64,000 bases of DNA from Lachnospiraceae bacterium. Its GTDB lineage: Bacteria; Bacillota; Clostridia; Lachnospirales; Lachnospiraceae. The notes below the pieces were generated by a model that worked only from the letters and a program-made list of their open reading frames with translations, did not search any database and was not told the DNA's origin. Made by a program: the position numbers and the translations under genes. Numbering within the stretch: the first letter of the stretch is position 1; every line of letters starts with the position of its first letter. This document shows, piece by piece, positions 43,199 to 53,057 of the stretch. The DNA is taken from contig JAEELL010000153.1 of assembly GCA_016282745.1 (NCBI GenBank), positions 1 through 64,000 of the forward strand, written 5' to 3'.

Positions 43199-45934
43199 AT
43201 GGGAGAAGAAGCGAAAAATTGTGGTTTCGACAGTGGAATGAGTAGTGTCGATGAATTAATAGTTAAAAAGAATATTCTTTTATTAGAGAGTAAGGTTGAG
43301 AATCTTGAAATCAGCAAAAAGATACTTATGGATGATTACAATGTTATTGTTGCTCAGGATGTCAGACTTGCTCTTAGAATTATGCAGGATAACTATAGGA
43401 TAATCAGCCTTATTATGGTTGATGTTGAGATGAATGACTGCTTCTGGTTCCTTGAAGAGATATGTAAGGTTCCGGAACTTGCTGCTATCCCAATTATAGT
43501 TACAACTGATGATAATGAGGCTGATAAGGAAGAAAAGAGCCTCGAATTTGGTGCGGTTGATTTTATTTTGCGACCATATAATAATAGGATTGTTCTTGCA
43601 AGAGTAAAGAATGTCATATATTTGAGAGAGTCTGCGGCTGCCCTGTCAGCGGTGATGATGGAACCAAATACCGGTTTGTACACAAAGCAGGCTTTTATTC
43701 ATCATGCGGAGATGCTTCTTTCAGCAAATCCGGGCAAGGTGTACATGCTTATTGGTATCGATATTGTTAATTCAAAACTTACTAACAGTCAGTACGGAGA
43801 GAAGAGATGTAGTGAGTTTTTAGATTATGTTGGAAAGAGCCTTGGTGAACTTGAAATGACGTTGATGGCCGGAAGATATAGCAATGATCAGTTTATTATC
43901 ATGGTTGAGAAGAGCGAGCAGTTGACTTCAAGAGTTATCTCCAGCAAGATACAGTCAATTGTAAAGGAAGCGCCTATTGCACATCAGAGTGTCAAGATAG
44001 GTGTTTATGACAAACTTGATGGCAAGATTTCAGTTATTTCATGTTGTGACAGAGCTTTTTGGGCGATTAGAACCATCAAGGGTATTTATAATGAGTATAT
44101 TTCTTATTATACGGAGGAACTGAGAGAGCAGCTTATTACAGAGCAGAGAATTCAGGACAGCATGGAAGATGCTCTTGAGAAGGGGCAGTTTAAAGTATAT
44201 TATCAGCCAAAGCATAATTGCAAGACGAGACAGGTTTCAGGCGCCGAGGCATTGGTAAGATGGAATCACTCGGAATATGGATTTATGGCACCGGCCAGGT
44301 TTATTCCTCTGTTTGAGAAGAACGGATTTATTACAAGACTGGATTCATATGTTGTGGAGCAGGTTTGCAAGGATATGGTAGACTGGGAACAAAAAGGCAT
44401 TGATGTTGTTCCGGTTTCCATTAATATTTCAAGAAGAGATTTTTACGAAGAAGGTTGGATGGACAAACAGCTTGATGCCATTTCAAGATATTCCATTGAT
44501 CCAAAAATGATACATATGGAAGTTACAGAGTCTCTTTATACTGGCAATGCTGATACGATAATTGAACATGTAAAAAAAGTTCAGAAAAGAGGGTATGAGA
44601 TAGAGATGGATGATTTTGGATCGGGTTATTCTTCTCTTGGTATGCTCAATGAGTTCCCATTAGATATTGTCAAGTTGGATATTAGTTTTATCAGAAGAAT
44701 TGAACAGTCAGACGTTGTTATCGATTCTGTAATTAGTATGGCACACAGAATGGGACTGAAGACCATTGCTGAAGGCGTAGAGACTCAGGCACAGTTTGTA
44801 AAATTAAAAGAATTGGGATGTGATTACATACAGGGATTTTATTTTTCAAGACCTCTTCCAAAAGAGGAGTTTGAAAGATATCTCATGGATCATAAAGGAA
44901 TCGGTGTTTTGAGAGAGCAGGATGATGATGTTGCAGAACAGTGGAGAGCTCTTTCGAACGAACTTGAGATTAAGAATATTCTTTTGGAATGTGTCAATTC
45001 CCTTGTGTCAGAGGAAAATGAACAGAGCAAACTCAGACATCTTCTGTCTGTAATAGCAAAGTTTTACGGTGCAACATGTGCGTATGTTGTGGAGTTTGAC
45101 AAAGAGAGAAATATAGCAAATTGCACTTTTGAATGGGATTCCATAGGAGGAGAATACAAAAAGAAGTATTTCAGAGACAAAGATATGGCTGAAATCGATA
45201 TATGGCTGAAGGCTTTCGGTGAACATGACGCATATTATGTCAAATCGATAAAAGATATTGAAGACAAAAATATATACAGAGTTTTGTTAGAACAGGGAAT
45301 TAACGGTATTATGTCAGTACCGCTTCTGATAAAGAAAGAAAGAATAGGTTTTCTTTCAGTTGACAATCCTACAATGAATGTTGAGTCAATGTTGCTGTTA
45401 AGAGCGGTTACATCTTTTGTTGTAACGGAGATTGAAAGAAACAGATATATTTCGCTGTTAGAGAATATCAGTTTTGTGGATTCGCTGACAGGGCTGAAAA
45501 ACAGAACAGCATATGACAGAGATATTGCCATGATTGAGTCAGATGAACTTAATAACAAAAAGCCTATGGGAGTTGTTTTTGCTGATATCAACGGACTCAA
45601 GAGCAGAAATGATAATGTGGGGCACGAGGCAGGAGATATGCTGATTCAGGATATTGCCAATTTGCTGAAAACACATTTCAACCCGTCACATATTTACCGA
45701 ATCGGAGGAGATGAGTTCGTTATTCTTTCTCATGGAAAAGATAAGAACAAATTCTACTCAAGAGTTGAGAAACTGAAACAAAGCTGTAATGAGGATGTAT
45801 CAGCGGCTATCGGTGGAAAGTGGATTGATGAGGCGAGAAATTTCCAGGAGAGCATTGCTTTGGCAGACAAAGAAATGTACGAAGATAAGACAAGGTATTA
45901 TCTTGATAAAGGACATGATAGAAGAAGGCACTAA
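43199..45934 (+). CDS. REC-GGDEF-EAL-GAF-GGDEF c-di-GMP protein
   Basis: A 911-residue cytoplasmic signalling protein. Order: receiver-like domain (~20-140; Asp in MVDVEM kept, the usual Lys replaced in FILRPYN), a degenerate GGDEF domain (~155-300; the active site reads GRYSNDQF), an EAL domain (~320-570), a GAF domain (~590-740) and a C-terminal GGDEF domain (~755-911; RIGGDEFVI intact). The EAL domain keeps EALVRW, NISRRDF, VTESLY, DDFGSG, LDISFI, AEGVET and QGFYFSRPLP, so phosphodiesterase activity is expected. Both synthesis and breakdown of c-di-GMP are possible. The ribosome site is weak. Input signal unknown. Confidence 0.9.
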   Translation: MGEEAKNCGFDSGMSSVDELIVKKNILLLESKVENLEISKKILMDDYNVIVAQDVRLALRIMQDNYRIISLIMVDVEMNDCFWFLEEICKVPELAAIPIIVTTDDNEADKEEKSLEFGAVDFILRPYNNRIVLARVKNVIYLRESAAALSAVMMEPNTGLYTKQAFIHHAEMLLSANPGKVYMLIGIDIVNSKLTNSQYGEKRCSEFLDYVGKSLGELEMTLMAGRYSNDQFIIMVEKSEQLTSRVISSKIQSIVKEAPIAHQSVKIGVYDKLDGKISVISCCDRAFWAIRTIKGIYNEYISYYTEELREQLITEQRIQDSMEDALEKGQFKVYYQPKHNCKTRQVSGAEALVRWNHSEYGFMAPARFIPLFEKNGFITRLDSYVVEQVCKDMVDWEQKGIDVVPVSINISRRDFYEEGWMDKQLDAISRYSIDPKMIHMEVTESLYTGNADTIIEHVKKVQKRGYEIEMDDFGSGYSSLGMLNEFPLDIVKLDISFIRRIEQSDVVIDSVISMAHRMGLKTIAEGVETQAQFVKLKELGCDYIQGFYFSRPLPKEEFERYLMDHKGIGVLREQDDDVAEQWRALSNELEIKNILLECVNSLVSEENEQSKLRHLLSVIAKFYGATCAYVVEFDKERNIANCTFEWDSIGGEYKKKYFRDKDMAEIDIWLKAFGEHDAYYVKSIKDIEDKNIYRVLLEQGINGIMSVPLLIKKERIGFLSVDNPTMNVESMLLLRAVTSFVVTEIERNRYISLLENISFVDSLTGLKNRTAYDRDIAMIESDELNNKKPMGVVFADINGLKSRNDNVGHEAGDMLIQDIANLLKTHFNPSHIYRIGGDEFVILSHGKDKNKFYSRVEKLKQSCNEDVSAAIGGKWIDEARNFQESIALADKEMYEDKTRYYLDKGHDRRRH

Positions 45935-46251
45935 AGAAGGCGGCAGCTCAGTTTGATTTGAGTTCCGGCGGATTGCAAAATGCGCGACAAGACTTGCTAG
46001 CGAGCCTTGAATTGATTCAGATAAATAATAATATGATAAGTGAAAGTATTTTTTGGCAGACGAAATGCTGTTTAGTATTTTGTCTGCCAATGTACGTGTT
46101 CCAATATTGTATGTGAAACAGGGAATGGAAAAAAACTCGAAAAAACGTTTAAATGAAAAAACTTGATTGAGTCCCAAAATTATCCCATATGCTCCTGTAT
46201 ACTTATGAGTGTAGAAAGAAAAAATAAGTATGCAGAGAGGAGAACGGTGTT
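45935..46251. other. Intergenic region, 317 bp
   Basis: It holds a dispersed hairpin (45988-46020), a palindrome with TTGGCAGAC/GTCTGCCAA arms (46054-46090, no T tract) and a possible -10 box TATACT (46198-46203) ahead of the small peptide gene. Nothing else was recognised. Confidence 0.5.
45988..46020. repeat. Dispersed small hairpin element, copy d
   Basis: CAAGACTTGCTAGCGAGCC followed by TTGAATTGATT closely matches copy a at 11527, including the GAATTGATT tail. It lies 53 bp after the c-di-GMP gene. Confidence 0.65.
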
Positions 46252-46353
46252 ATGAAGGGATACAATACAGCAGCAGGTTATATGGGATATGTTGAAGGAG
46301 AATATATTTTGTTTTCATGTGAACAGGATTACTATGAGTTCATTAATGACTAA
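46252..46353 (+). CDS. 33-residue conserved-looking small protein
   Basis: A short frame with an excellent ribosome site (AGAGGAG, 9 bases before ATG). It starts MKGYNTAAGYMGYVEGEYIL and ends CEQDYYEFIND. The Gly/Tyr-rich start and acidic aromatic end resemble very small proteins I recall as widespread in Lachnospiraceae (an MKGYYTxSGFYG-like start); this was not checked. It is soluble, with no membrane helix. It sits 84 bp before sbcD. Function unknown. Confidence 0.6.
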   Translation: MKGYNTAAGYMGYVEGEYILFSCEQDYYEFIND

Positions 46354-46437
46354 TTGGTGAGTGATTTGTTATGGGGATATTAGGAAACCAAGATTGTAAA
46401 GAGCGTTCTTGAATGTCACTATGAGAGGAAGAATGAT

Positions 46438-47574
46438 ATGAGATTTATACATTTATCAGATTTGCATATAGGGAAAAGAGTAAACGGATACTCTATGTTG
46501 GAAGATCAGGATTATATTTTGCGAAAGATTCTTAATATTATTGATGAGGAAAAGCCTGATGCCATAATTATTGCAGGAGACGTATATGACAAGAGTTCTC
46601 CAAGCGATGAAGCGGTTAGGCTTTTTGATGATTTTCTTGTGAGATTGTCAAAGAGAGGCAAACCGGTATTAGTAATTAGCGGAAATCATGATTCTGCAGT
46701 CAAACTTGCATTTGCTTCAAAACTTATTGAATATAGTGGAGTGCATATGTCGCCGGTGTATGATGGCAATGTTAATAAGGTTACTTTAAATGATGAATTC
46801 GGAGATGTGAATATTTATATGTTGCCTTTTGTTAAGCCGATTCATGTAAGAAGCGTATTCCCGGATAAGGAGATACACGATTACACAGATGCCTGCAGGG
46901 TTGCCGTTGAGCATATGGATGTTGATACGACGAAGCGCAATATTATTGTTGCCCATCAGTTTGTTGTAGGAGCAGGAAGATGTGACTCAGAAGAGGTGTC
47001 GGTGGGAGGACTTGACAGTGTAGATGGCTCGGTTTTTGATGATTTTGATTATGTGGCTTTGGGGCATATTCACGGACCACAGTGTGTGGGAAGGCCGGAA
47101 GTGAGATATTGCGGAACACCGCTTAAGTACTCTATGTCAGAGGAGAATCATCACAAATCCGTTACGGTGGTGGATATTGCAGAAAAAGGAAATGTATCTG
47201 TAAGAGAGGTGGAACTCGCGCCCCTTAGAGATATGAGAACCATAAAAGGTAGCTATGAAGAAGTGACAAGAAAGTCGTTTTATGAGGGGACAAACACTGA
47301 AGATTATCTGAGCGTGATATTGACAGACGAAGAAGAAATAACAGATGCAATTAACAAACTGAAAATAATTTATCCATATATTATGCATCTCGAATATGAC
47401 AATATGAGAACCAGGGAAAACAGAGATGTTACAGAAGCTGTTGACGTGGATACCAAGACACCGTTAGAACTGTTCGAAGAACTATTTGAAAAACAGAATA
47501 ATCAGCCGATGAATGAGATACAAAAAAAGTATATGAGTGATTTGTTCGAAAAGGTAATGGAGGAAAGCGTATGA
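46438..47574 (+). CDS. sbcD: Exonuclease SbcCD, nuclease subunit D
   Basis: A 378-residue Mre11-type nuclease that, with SbcC, opens hairpins and trims DNA ends. The phosphoesterase motifs are clear: SDLHIGKR, AGDVYDKSSPSDEA, SGNHDSAVKLAF, VAHQFV and GHIHGPQ. The C-terminal part (~270-378) is the capping and SbcC-contact region. AGAGGAAG precedes the ATG, and the stop codon overlaps the sbcC start by 4 bp (ATGA), as expected for a stoichiometric complex. Confidence 0.95.
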   Translation: MRFIHLSDLHIGKRVNGYSMLEDQDYILRKILNIIDEEKPDAIIIAGDVYDKSSPSDEAVRLFDDFLVRLSKRGKPVLVISGNHDSAVKLAFASKLIEYSGVHMSPVYDGNVNKVTLNDEFGDVNIYMLPFVKPIHVRSVFPDKEIHDYTDACRVAVEHMDVDTTKRNIIVAHQFVVGAGRCDSEEVSVGGLDSVDGSVFDDFDYVALGHIHGPQCVGRPEVRYCGTPLKYSMSEENHHKSVTVVDIAEKGNVSVREVELAPLRDMRTIKGSYEEVTRKSFYEGTNTEDYLSVILTDEEEITDAINKLKIIYPYIMHLEYDNMRTRENRDVTEAVDVDTKTPLELFEELFEKQNNQPMNEIQKKYMSDLFEKVMEESV

Positions 47575-50369
47575 GACCTATAAATCTTAAAATGTCTGCA
47601 TTTGGACCCTATGCAGGCGAGGTCGATTTGGATATGTCAAAGTTGGGTGATGGCGGATTGTATCTTATTACCGGTGATACAGGTGCGGGAAAGACTACAA
47701 TATTTGATGCCATTTGTTTTGTCCTGTACGGAGTGCCGAGTGGAAATAACAGAGACGGTAATATGATGCGTTCAAAATATGCAACTATAGATGTTCCTAC
47801 GTACGTTGAACTGGTTTTCTCCCATAGAGGAAAAATATACAGAATAAAGCGAAATCCAAGTTACGAGCGCAAAGCAAAAAGAGGTAATAAGAACACAACA
47901 GAGTCAGCTAATGCGGAGCTGATTATGCCCGATGGAACACCGGTTACGGGGGTAACTGAAGTTACAGCAACTGTGGTAGAACTGCTTGGAGTGGACAGGG
48001 GACAGTTTACACAGATTTCAATGCTTGCCCAAGGAGAATTCCTTAAATTGTTGCTTGCAGGAACCAGTGAGAGACAGGAGATTTTCAGAAAAATTTTTAA
48101 TACAAAATTATATGATGATGTTCAGAAAAAACTCGTTATTGCATATAACTCCACTGAAAGGCAAAGAAAAGATCTGAACATGAATATTGAACAGTACATT
48201 GGTGGAATAAAATGTGATGAAGAAGATGTACTGGCTATTCAAGTTGAAAAAGCTCATAAGGGAGAAATGCTGATAAAAGACGTGATTGGCTTGATTCATA
48301 ATTTGATCGACAATGATCAGAACAAACTTATAAGTGTTGAGAACGAAAAAAAGAAATGTGATAAGAAACTTGAAGTTATCAACAAGGCATTGGGACAATT
48401 CAAGGAAATCGAGTTGAATAAAAAGTCACTTATACAAAAAGAGCAGGAACTAGAAGAGGTGACAAGCGAAAAGAATAAGCGTGAAGAACAACTGGAATTG
48501 GTAAAAAAAGAAAGTAAAAAGATTACTTCACTAAATGAAGAGATGGCAGTTATTAACAGCAAGATGCCTGATTATGAAATAATGGAGCAACTTCAGAAGA
48601 GTGTTGAAAATGACAAAGAACAGAAGACAAAATTAGAAAAAGCGCTTGTAGATAATACTGCAAAAAAAGAAAAGTATGATGCTGATTATAATACTAAAAA
48701 TACGAGATTGACGCAGTTGCAGGATGCAGGAATTAATATTGAAAGAATTAATTCTGAAATTGAAAAGAAAACTCAAGAAGCAACACTCATAGAAGAAGCG
48801 ATTCTGTCGGGGAAAAACTCAAAAAAAGCGAAAAATGAATTGAAGAATGCTCAAAAATCTTTTGTTGAGAAGAGGGATATATTTAATGAGGAAGATGCAA
48901 AATTAAAACATATGGAGATGGCATTCCTGAATGCTCAGGCAGGCATTATTGCAAAAGACCTGGTAGAAGGGCAGCCCTGCCCGGTATGCGGGTCAATTAC
49001 CCATCCTTCACCGGCGACTATGCCTGAGAGTGCACCGAATGAAGATGAGATTAAGAGCATGAAACTGAAGGTGGAGATGGCACAGTCAGCTATGCTGGAA
49101 GAGAGCAAAAAAGCGGAAAAGTGTCTGGCGGTTTACGAAGAAAGACATAGTAATTTTTTGAATGATTCGAAGAAACTGATAGGAGCAAAAGAGGTTGATG
49201 AGAAAGCTGATGCTGGAGTAGAAAAGGAAACTGAAAAGATAGAGGAACTTTTGGAAAGTGCCCTGAAAGATAATGGAAGGGAATTGACTGAATTAAAAAA
49301 AGCTCTCACAGTTGAAAAAACAAACAGGAAAGAAAAAGAAAAATTAGAAAATGAATTGCCGGTTTTAGAAGAAGAGAGTAAAGTGATAAGTAAAGAGATT
49401 GAAACAATCAGATTGGAACTGGCAAAAAATGAAGCGGAATCTGATGAGAGATTGAAACATTTGGAAGAGGTAAAGAAGTCACTTAGATTTGAAAAGATGG
49501 AAAAGGCTCTTGAAAGAGTTGACTACTTATCGAACCAAATAATAGAATTAGAGAATAATAAGAGCGAAGCAGAGAAGAAATTCAGAAACAAGGTTGATGA
49601 ATTACAAAAACTTCAGGGTGAGATTTCATCATTAAAGGATAGAATAGAAAACAGTGATATTGATGGGGAGTCGCTTATTGGTGAGAAGGAGATAGTTGCT
49701 CAGGAAAAAGAGAATTTGGAAACGGAGATTACCGGTCTATGCACCAGAATAGAAGTGAACCAGTCAGCACTTGATGGAATTAACTCAAAGTCGGAACAGC
49801 TTCTTGCGGTTGAAGAAAAAATAGGATGGCTGAGGGTGCTTAGCGAAACTGCAAGTGGAGACTTAAAAGGAAAAACCAAAATCAAGTTGGAGTCATATAT
49901 TCAGGCAACTTACTTTGATAGGATAATCATCAAGGCAAACAGACGATTGATGAAAATGTCTTCAAAACAGTATGAACTTATAAGACTCAAATCCGGTGAT
50001 GATAACAGGATTCAAACAGGATTGGATCTGGGAGTAATTGATCATTATAATGGAACTCAGAGAAGTGTCAGAACTTTGTCCGGAGGTGAATCATTTATGG
50101 CATCACTGTCTTTGGCTCTTGGATTGTCTGATGAAGTACAGTCTACAGCAGGAGGAATATCCGTGGATACAATGTTTGTAGATGAGGGCTTTGGAACGCT
50201 TGATTCGGAGACCTTGGAGTGTGCATATTCAGCATTGGCGAGTTTGTCGGAAAACAAATGCCTTGTGGGAATAATCTCTCATGTGGAAGAACTTAAGAAT
50301 AAAATTGACAGACAGATTGTGGTAACTAAGGCAAAGGCCGGCGGAAGCGCCGTTGAGATAGTGGTTTGA
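47571..50369 (+). CDS. sbcC: Exonuclease SbcCD, ATPase subunit C
   Basis: A 932-residue Rad50-type ATPase. Walker A GDTGAGKTT is near residues 34-42. Two long antiparallel coiled coils flank the zinc hook CPVC (in GQPCPVCGS, near 470), and the C-terminal lobe carries LSGGESF (near 836), MFVDEGFGTLD and an H-loop (GIISHVEELK). With SbcD it processes double-strand ends and DNA hairpins, relevant in a genome this rich in palindromes. Translationally coupled to sbcD. The next gene, encoding a secreted protein, begins 35 bp later without a terminator between. Confidence 0.95.
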   Translation: MRPINLKMSAFGPYAGEVDLDMSKLGDGGLYLITGDTGAGKTTIFDAICFVLYGVPSGNNRDGNMMRSKYATIDVPTYVELVFSHRGKIYRIKRNPSYERKAKRGNKNTTESANAELIMPDGTPVTGVTEVTATVVELLGVDRGQFTQISMLAQGEFLKLLLAGTSERQEIFRKIFNTKLYDDVQKKLVIAYNSTERQRKDLNMNIEQYIGGIKCDEEDVLAIQVEKAHKGEMLIKDVIGLIHNLIDNDQNKLISVENEKKKCDKKLEVINKALGQFKEIELNKKSLIQKEQELEEVTSEKNKREEQLELVKKESKKITSLNEEMAVINSKMPDYEIMEQLQKSVENDKEQKTKLEKALVDNTAKKEKYDADYNTKNTRLTQLQDAGINIERINSEIEKKTQEATLIEEAILSGKNSKKAKNELKNAQKSFVEKRDIFNEEDAKLKHMEMAFLNAQAGIIAKDLVEGQPCPVCGSITHPSPATMPESAPNEDEIKSMKLKVEMAQSAMLEESKKAEKCLAVYEERHSNFLNDSKKLIGAKEVDEKADAGVEKETEKIEELLESALKDNGRELTELKKALTVEKTNRKEKEKLENELPVLEEESKVISKEIETIRLELAKNEAESDERLKHLEEVKKSLRFEKMEKALERVDYLSNQIIELENNKSEAEKKFRNKVDELQKLQGEISSLKDRIENSDIDGESLIGEKEIVAQEKENLETEITGLCTRIEVNQSALDGINSKSEQLLAVEEKIGWLRVLSETASGDLKGKTKIKLESYIQATYFDRIIIKANRRLMKMSSKQYELIRLKSGDDNRIQTGLDLGVIDHYNGTQRSVRTLSGGESFMASLSLALGLSDEVQSTAGGISVDTMFVDEGFGTLDSETLECAYSALASLSENKCLVGIISHVEELKNKIDRQIVVTKAKAGGSAVEIVV

Positions 50370-50404
50370 TGAATTAAAAAAATAAAACAAAAGGAGAAAG
50401 GACG

Positions 50405-52810
50405 ATGAAGAAGTTTTTCAAAAAGGCGACTGCTACAGTAATGACTGTAGCGTTAAGTGTTGGTGGAAGTGTGGCAACAAGTACAGATAAGATTGATGAT
50501 GTGGGAGCTGCAAGCAGCATAAGAGAACATGTTATAGGAAAGGGAGAATCTGATGCTGATAATCCACTCAAGGGAATGCTTGGCTACAAAGAGAGCAGTA
50601 ATTTCAATTTTCCACATAGTATGGAGTGGTTTTATATTCCGGTTAGTGCGGTTCAGACAGGAATGAATACCTTTGACTGGTCTGCTCTTGAGAGAGAACT
50701 GAATGATGTTGCATCGAGAGGACATCAGTCTGTTTTCAGATTTTATTATGATTATCCGGGAGAAGGAAACGGTGTGCCACAGTTTGTAAAAGATCACGGT
50801 CTGACAATGAAGTACTATAATGAGCCGGCAGATTTGGGTGGCTCGGGTTATGCTCCTGATTATGAAGATGCATATTTCAGACAGTCAATGCAGAGTTTTA
50901 TAGCAGAATTCGGAAGACAGTACGATGGTGACGGAAGAATAGGATTTGTTACAATCGGATTATTGGGATTCTGGGGAGAGTGGCACAACTGGCCGTATGA
51001 TGAAGATACATCAGACGGTAAGCCGGATTGGTCTATTTCCACCACAGTTTACAAAGAGGTGCTGGATGCGTTTGATGCGGCATTTGATAAGACAAAGATA
51101 TGTGTGAGAGAACCAAAAGACGGCATAGATTTTACAAAGTATAATGTGGGATACCATGATGATTCCTTTGGGTATGCTACCCTGTCTCAGTCAAACGGAG
51201 GGCAGGATTGGAGCTTCATGCAGAAATTAAAGAATGCAAGAGTAAATAACAAATGGAGTGCTGAATGTGTCGGTGGAGAGATATATCCACCTAGTCAGGG
51301 ACAGATTTTTTCAGGAAAATCAGGAGACTATCAGGATTGGACAAAATGCCAGAATGAGGCCCATGCAACATGGATGCTCAATGAGAGCATAAAGAGTTAT
51401 TCAGGAACAAACTACACTAATGCGCTCAGCGCGGCAAAAAGTCTTGGATATGACTTGCAAACAGACAAGGCGTATTTCCCTGATTCGGTAAATAAGGGTG
51501 ATTATGTGCAGCTTTCAGTTGAAATGCGAAATATTGGAAAGGCACCGTTTTACTACGATCATAATATATGGCCGGTACAGGTTGGTCTGAAGAGTGGAAA
51601 TAATGTTACTGTGGTTGGAACAACAACGTGGGATTTGAATACAATTCCTGCAGATGGAAATAACAAACAGTTTGATTACAACTTTAATGCCAATTTGAAT
51701 CCGGGACAATACAAAATGTGTATACGAGTTAAGAATCCGATTGCCACAGGAAAGAACATTTCATTTGCCAACACCAATCAGGACAGTAATGGCTGGCTGG
51801 AACTTGGCGATATGACAATTGATGAAAAACAGGAAGTTCAGACAACAACAGCTGAGCCTCAGACTACAAAAAATGAGCCTGAAACAACCAAACCGAATAC
51901 AGATAATAATACTCATGAAGCTTATGCTGCATGGCAGGATAATGATTATATCTATGTAAATGTACCTATAGTTTCAGGTTATGAAAATACACAGATTTAT
52001 ATTGACAGTGATAACAATAATCAGACAGGTTATCTGAATTCAAACGGAGGCTTTGAATATCTGGTTGAAAACGGAAGCATATATCGCCACAAAGGAAACA
52101 ATGGGGATTGGAGTTATGAAACTGTAAACAGTCTGGCTACAGTTACAGAACAATCCGATTATATAAATTATAAGTTTAAAAAGAGTGATTTGGGAATTAC
52201 ATCAGAAGAGATTAATATTATGGCAAACCTTGTAGATTCTTCATGGAATAACAGAAAAGGGTACGAGATTATTACAGCTCACATGGAAGAGACAGCAGGT
52301 GGAATAATATCCAAAGAGCCAATAATTGAAGGCTTCCAGATAAGCTATCTTGGAAAAGGTCTTAGAACTGTTTACACTACTAAACAGTCTTACGGTGGAT
52401 TGGAGGTTACTGAAGTAGGGCTTGTTTATGCACTTGAAATAGACAAAAATAATGAAGATGAAATGGTGGTAGGAAGTACAAGCAACTTAGTGAAGTCCTA
52501 TAGAGGAACAGAGGAGAAGGGAAGACAGATTGGAAGTACATATGAAACAGAAGATACAAGATGTTACGCCATGACAATGTGTTTTTCTGCGAATAATGCG
52601 GCAGAGTTTAATGAGAGATACTACGTCAGAGCATATGCAAAACTTAGTGATGGAAGTTATGTGTACTCGCCTGTCAGCGATTTTTCCGTATATGACATTG
52701 CAGATAAAATAATGACAGGAAGACAGTATAATTCCTACGACAGTTACAACTATCTGTTGAACTCGATTTTGAAGGTTGCAAACCCTGATTATGGAAATCC
52801 ACAATATTAG
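50405..52810 (+). CDS. Secreted DUF4832-like protein with CBM-like domain and shared C-terminal module
   Basis: An 801-residue exported protein. After a signal peptide (~1-36), residues ~50-475 resemble the DUF4874/DUF4832 pair, TIM-barrel-like proteins related to glycosidases. The stretch GLLGFWGEWHNWP places a Glu as in glycosidase active sites, and ICVREPKDG, KWSAECVGGEIYP and ATWMLNES are also family-like. A Thr/Glu linker (TTTAEPQTTKNEPETTKP) leads to a beta-sandwich (~508-625; QIYIDSDNNNQTGY) resembling family 9-type CBMs, then the shared C-terminal module (~639-801). No anchor motif. Glycan binding is likely; hydrolysis is inferred. Confidence 0.72.
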   Translation: MKKFFKKATATVMTVALSVGGSVATSTDKIDDVGAASSIREHVIGKGESDADNPLKGMLGYKESSNFNFPHSMEWFYIPVSAVQTGMNTFDWSALERELNDVASRGHQSVFRFYYDYPGEGNGVPQFVKDHGLTMKYYNEPADLGGSGYAPDYEDAYFRQSMQSFIAEFGRQYDGDGRIGFVTIGLLGFWGEWHNWPYDEDTSDGKPDWSISTTVYKEVLDAFDAAFDKTKICVREPKDGIDFTKYNVGYHDDSFGYATLSQSNGGQDWSFMQKLKNARVNNKWSAECVGGEIYPPSQGQIFSGKSGDYQDWTKCQNEAHATWMLNESIKSYSGTNYTNALSAAKSLGYDLQTDKAYFPDSVNKGDYVQLSVEMRNIGKAPFYYDHNIWPVQVGLKSGNNVTVVGTTTWDLNTIPADGNNKQFDYNFNANLNPGQYKMCIRVKNPIATGKNISFANTNQDSNGWLELGDMTIDEKQEVQTTTAEPQTTKNEPETTKPNTDNNTHEAYAAWQDNDYIYVNVPIVSGYENTQIYIDSDNNNQTGYLNSNGGFEYLVENGSIYRHKGNNGDWSYETVNSLATVTEQSDYINYKFKKSDLGITSEEINIMANLVDSSWNNRKGYEIITAHMEETAGGIISKEPIIEGFQISYLGKGLRTVYTTKQSYGGLEVTEVGLVYALEIDKNNEDEMVVGSTSNLVKSYRGTEEKGRQIGSTYETEDTRCYAMTMCFSANNAAEFNERYYVRAYAKLSDGSYVYSPVSDFSVYDIADKIMTGRQYNSYDSYNYLLNSILKVANPDYGNPQY
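52310..52807 (+). other. Shared C-terminal module, copy 3 (DUF4832-like protein)
   Basis: A ~163-residue module: IEGFQISYLGKGLRTVYTT, GLVYALEI, MVVGSTSNLV, YAMTMCFSANN, YYVRAYAKLSDGSYVYS, YDIADKIM, YNYLLNSILKVANPDY. It stops at the C-terminus as in the other copies. Confidence 0.88.
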
Positions 52811-52873
52811 AAGTATCCGACAAATTTAGTTATCTTGTGGCTTTATTATTGTAAATATCGTTGTATATTTCCA

Positions 52874-52902
52874 TTGATAAAAATCTTTTTAAAAGCTATA
52901 AT
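52874..52902 (+). promoter_or_regulatory. Promoter of the secreted SGNH gene
   Basis: TTGATA (52874-52879) and TATAAT (52897-52902) are 17 bp apart. The leader to 53058 is about 150 nt with no recognised motif. Confidence 0.75.
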
Positions 52903-53057
52903 TTATAAGGAATTATTGAACGGATTTGTGCTTGAGAAAGCCTGACACATTTAATAGAGGCGCTTATGATATCGGATAGAATGCGGAATTTGCAGATGAA
53001 TATCCGGCATTGGCTTGCTTCGTGCACGGATTAATTTAACCTTAGAGGGAGGAAAAA

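Noticed and set aside
46054..46090. Palindrome TTGGCAGAC/GTCTGCCAA as a terminator
   Set aside because: The T run lies before rather than after the stem on the plus strand and no T run follows on the minus strand; kept only as a structured intergenic feature.
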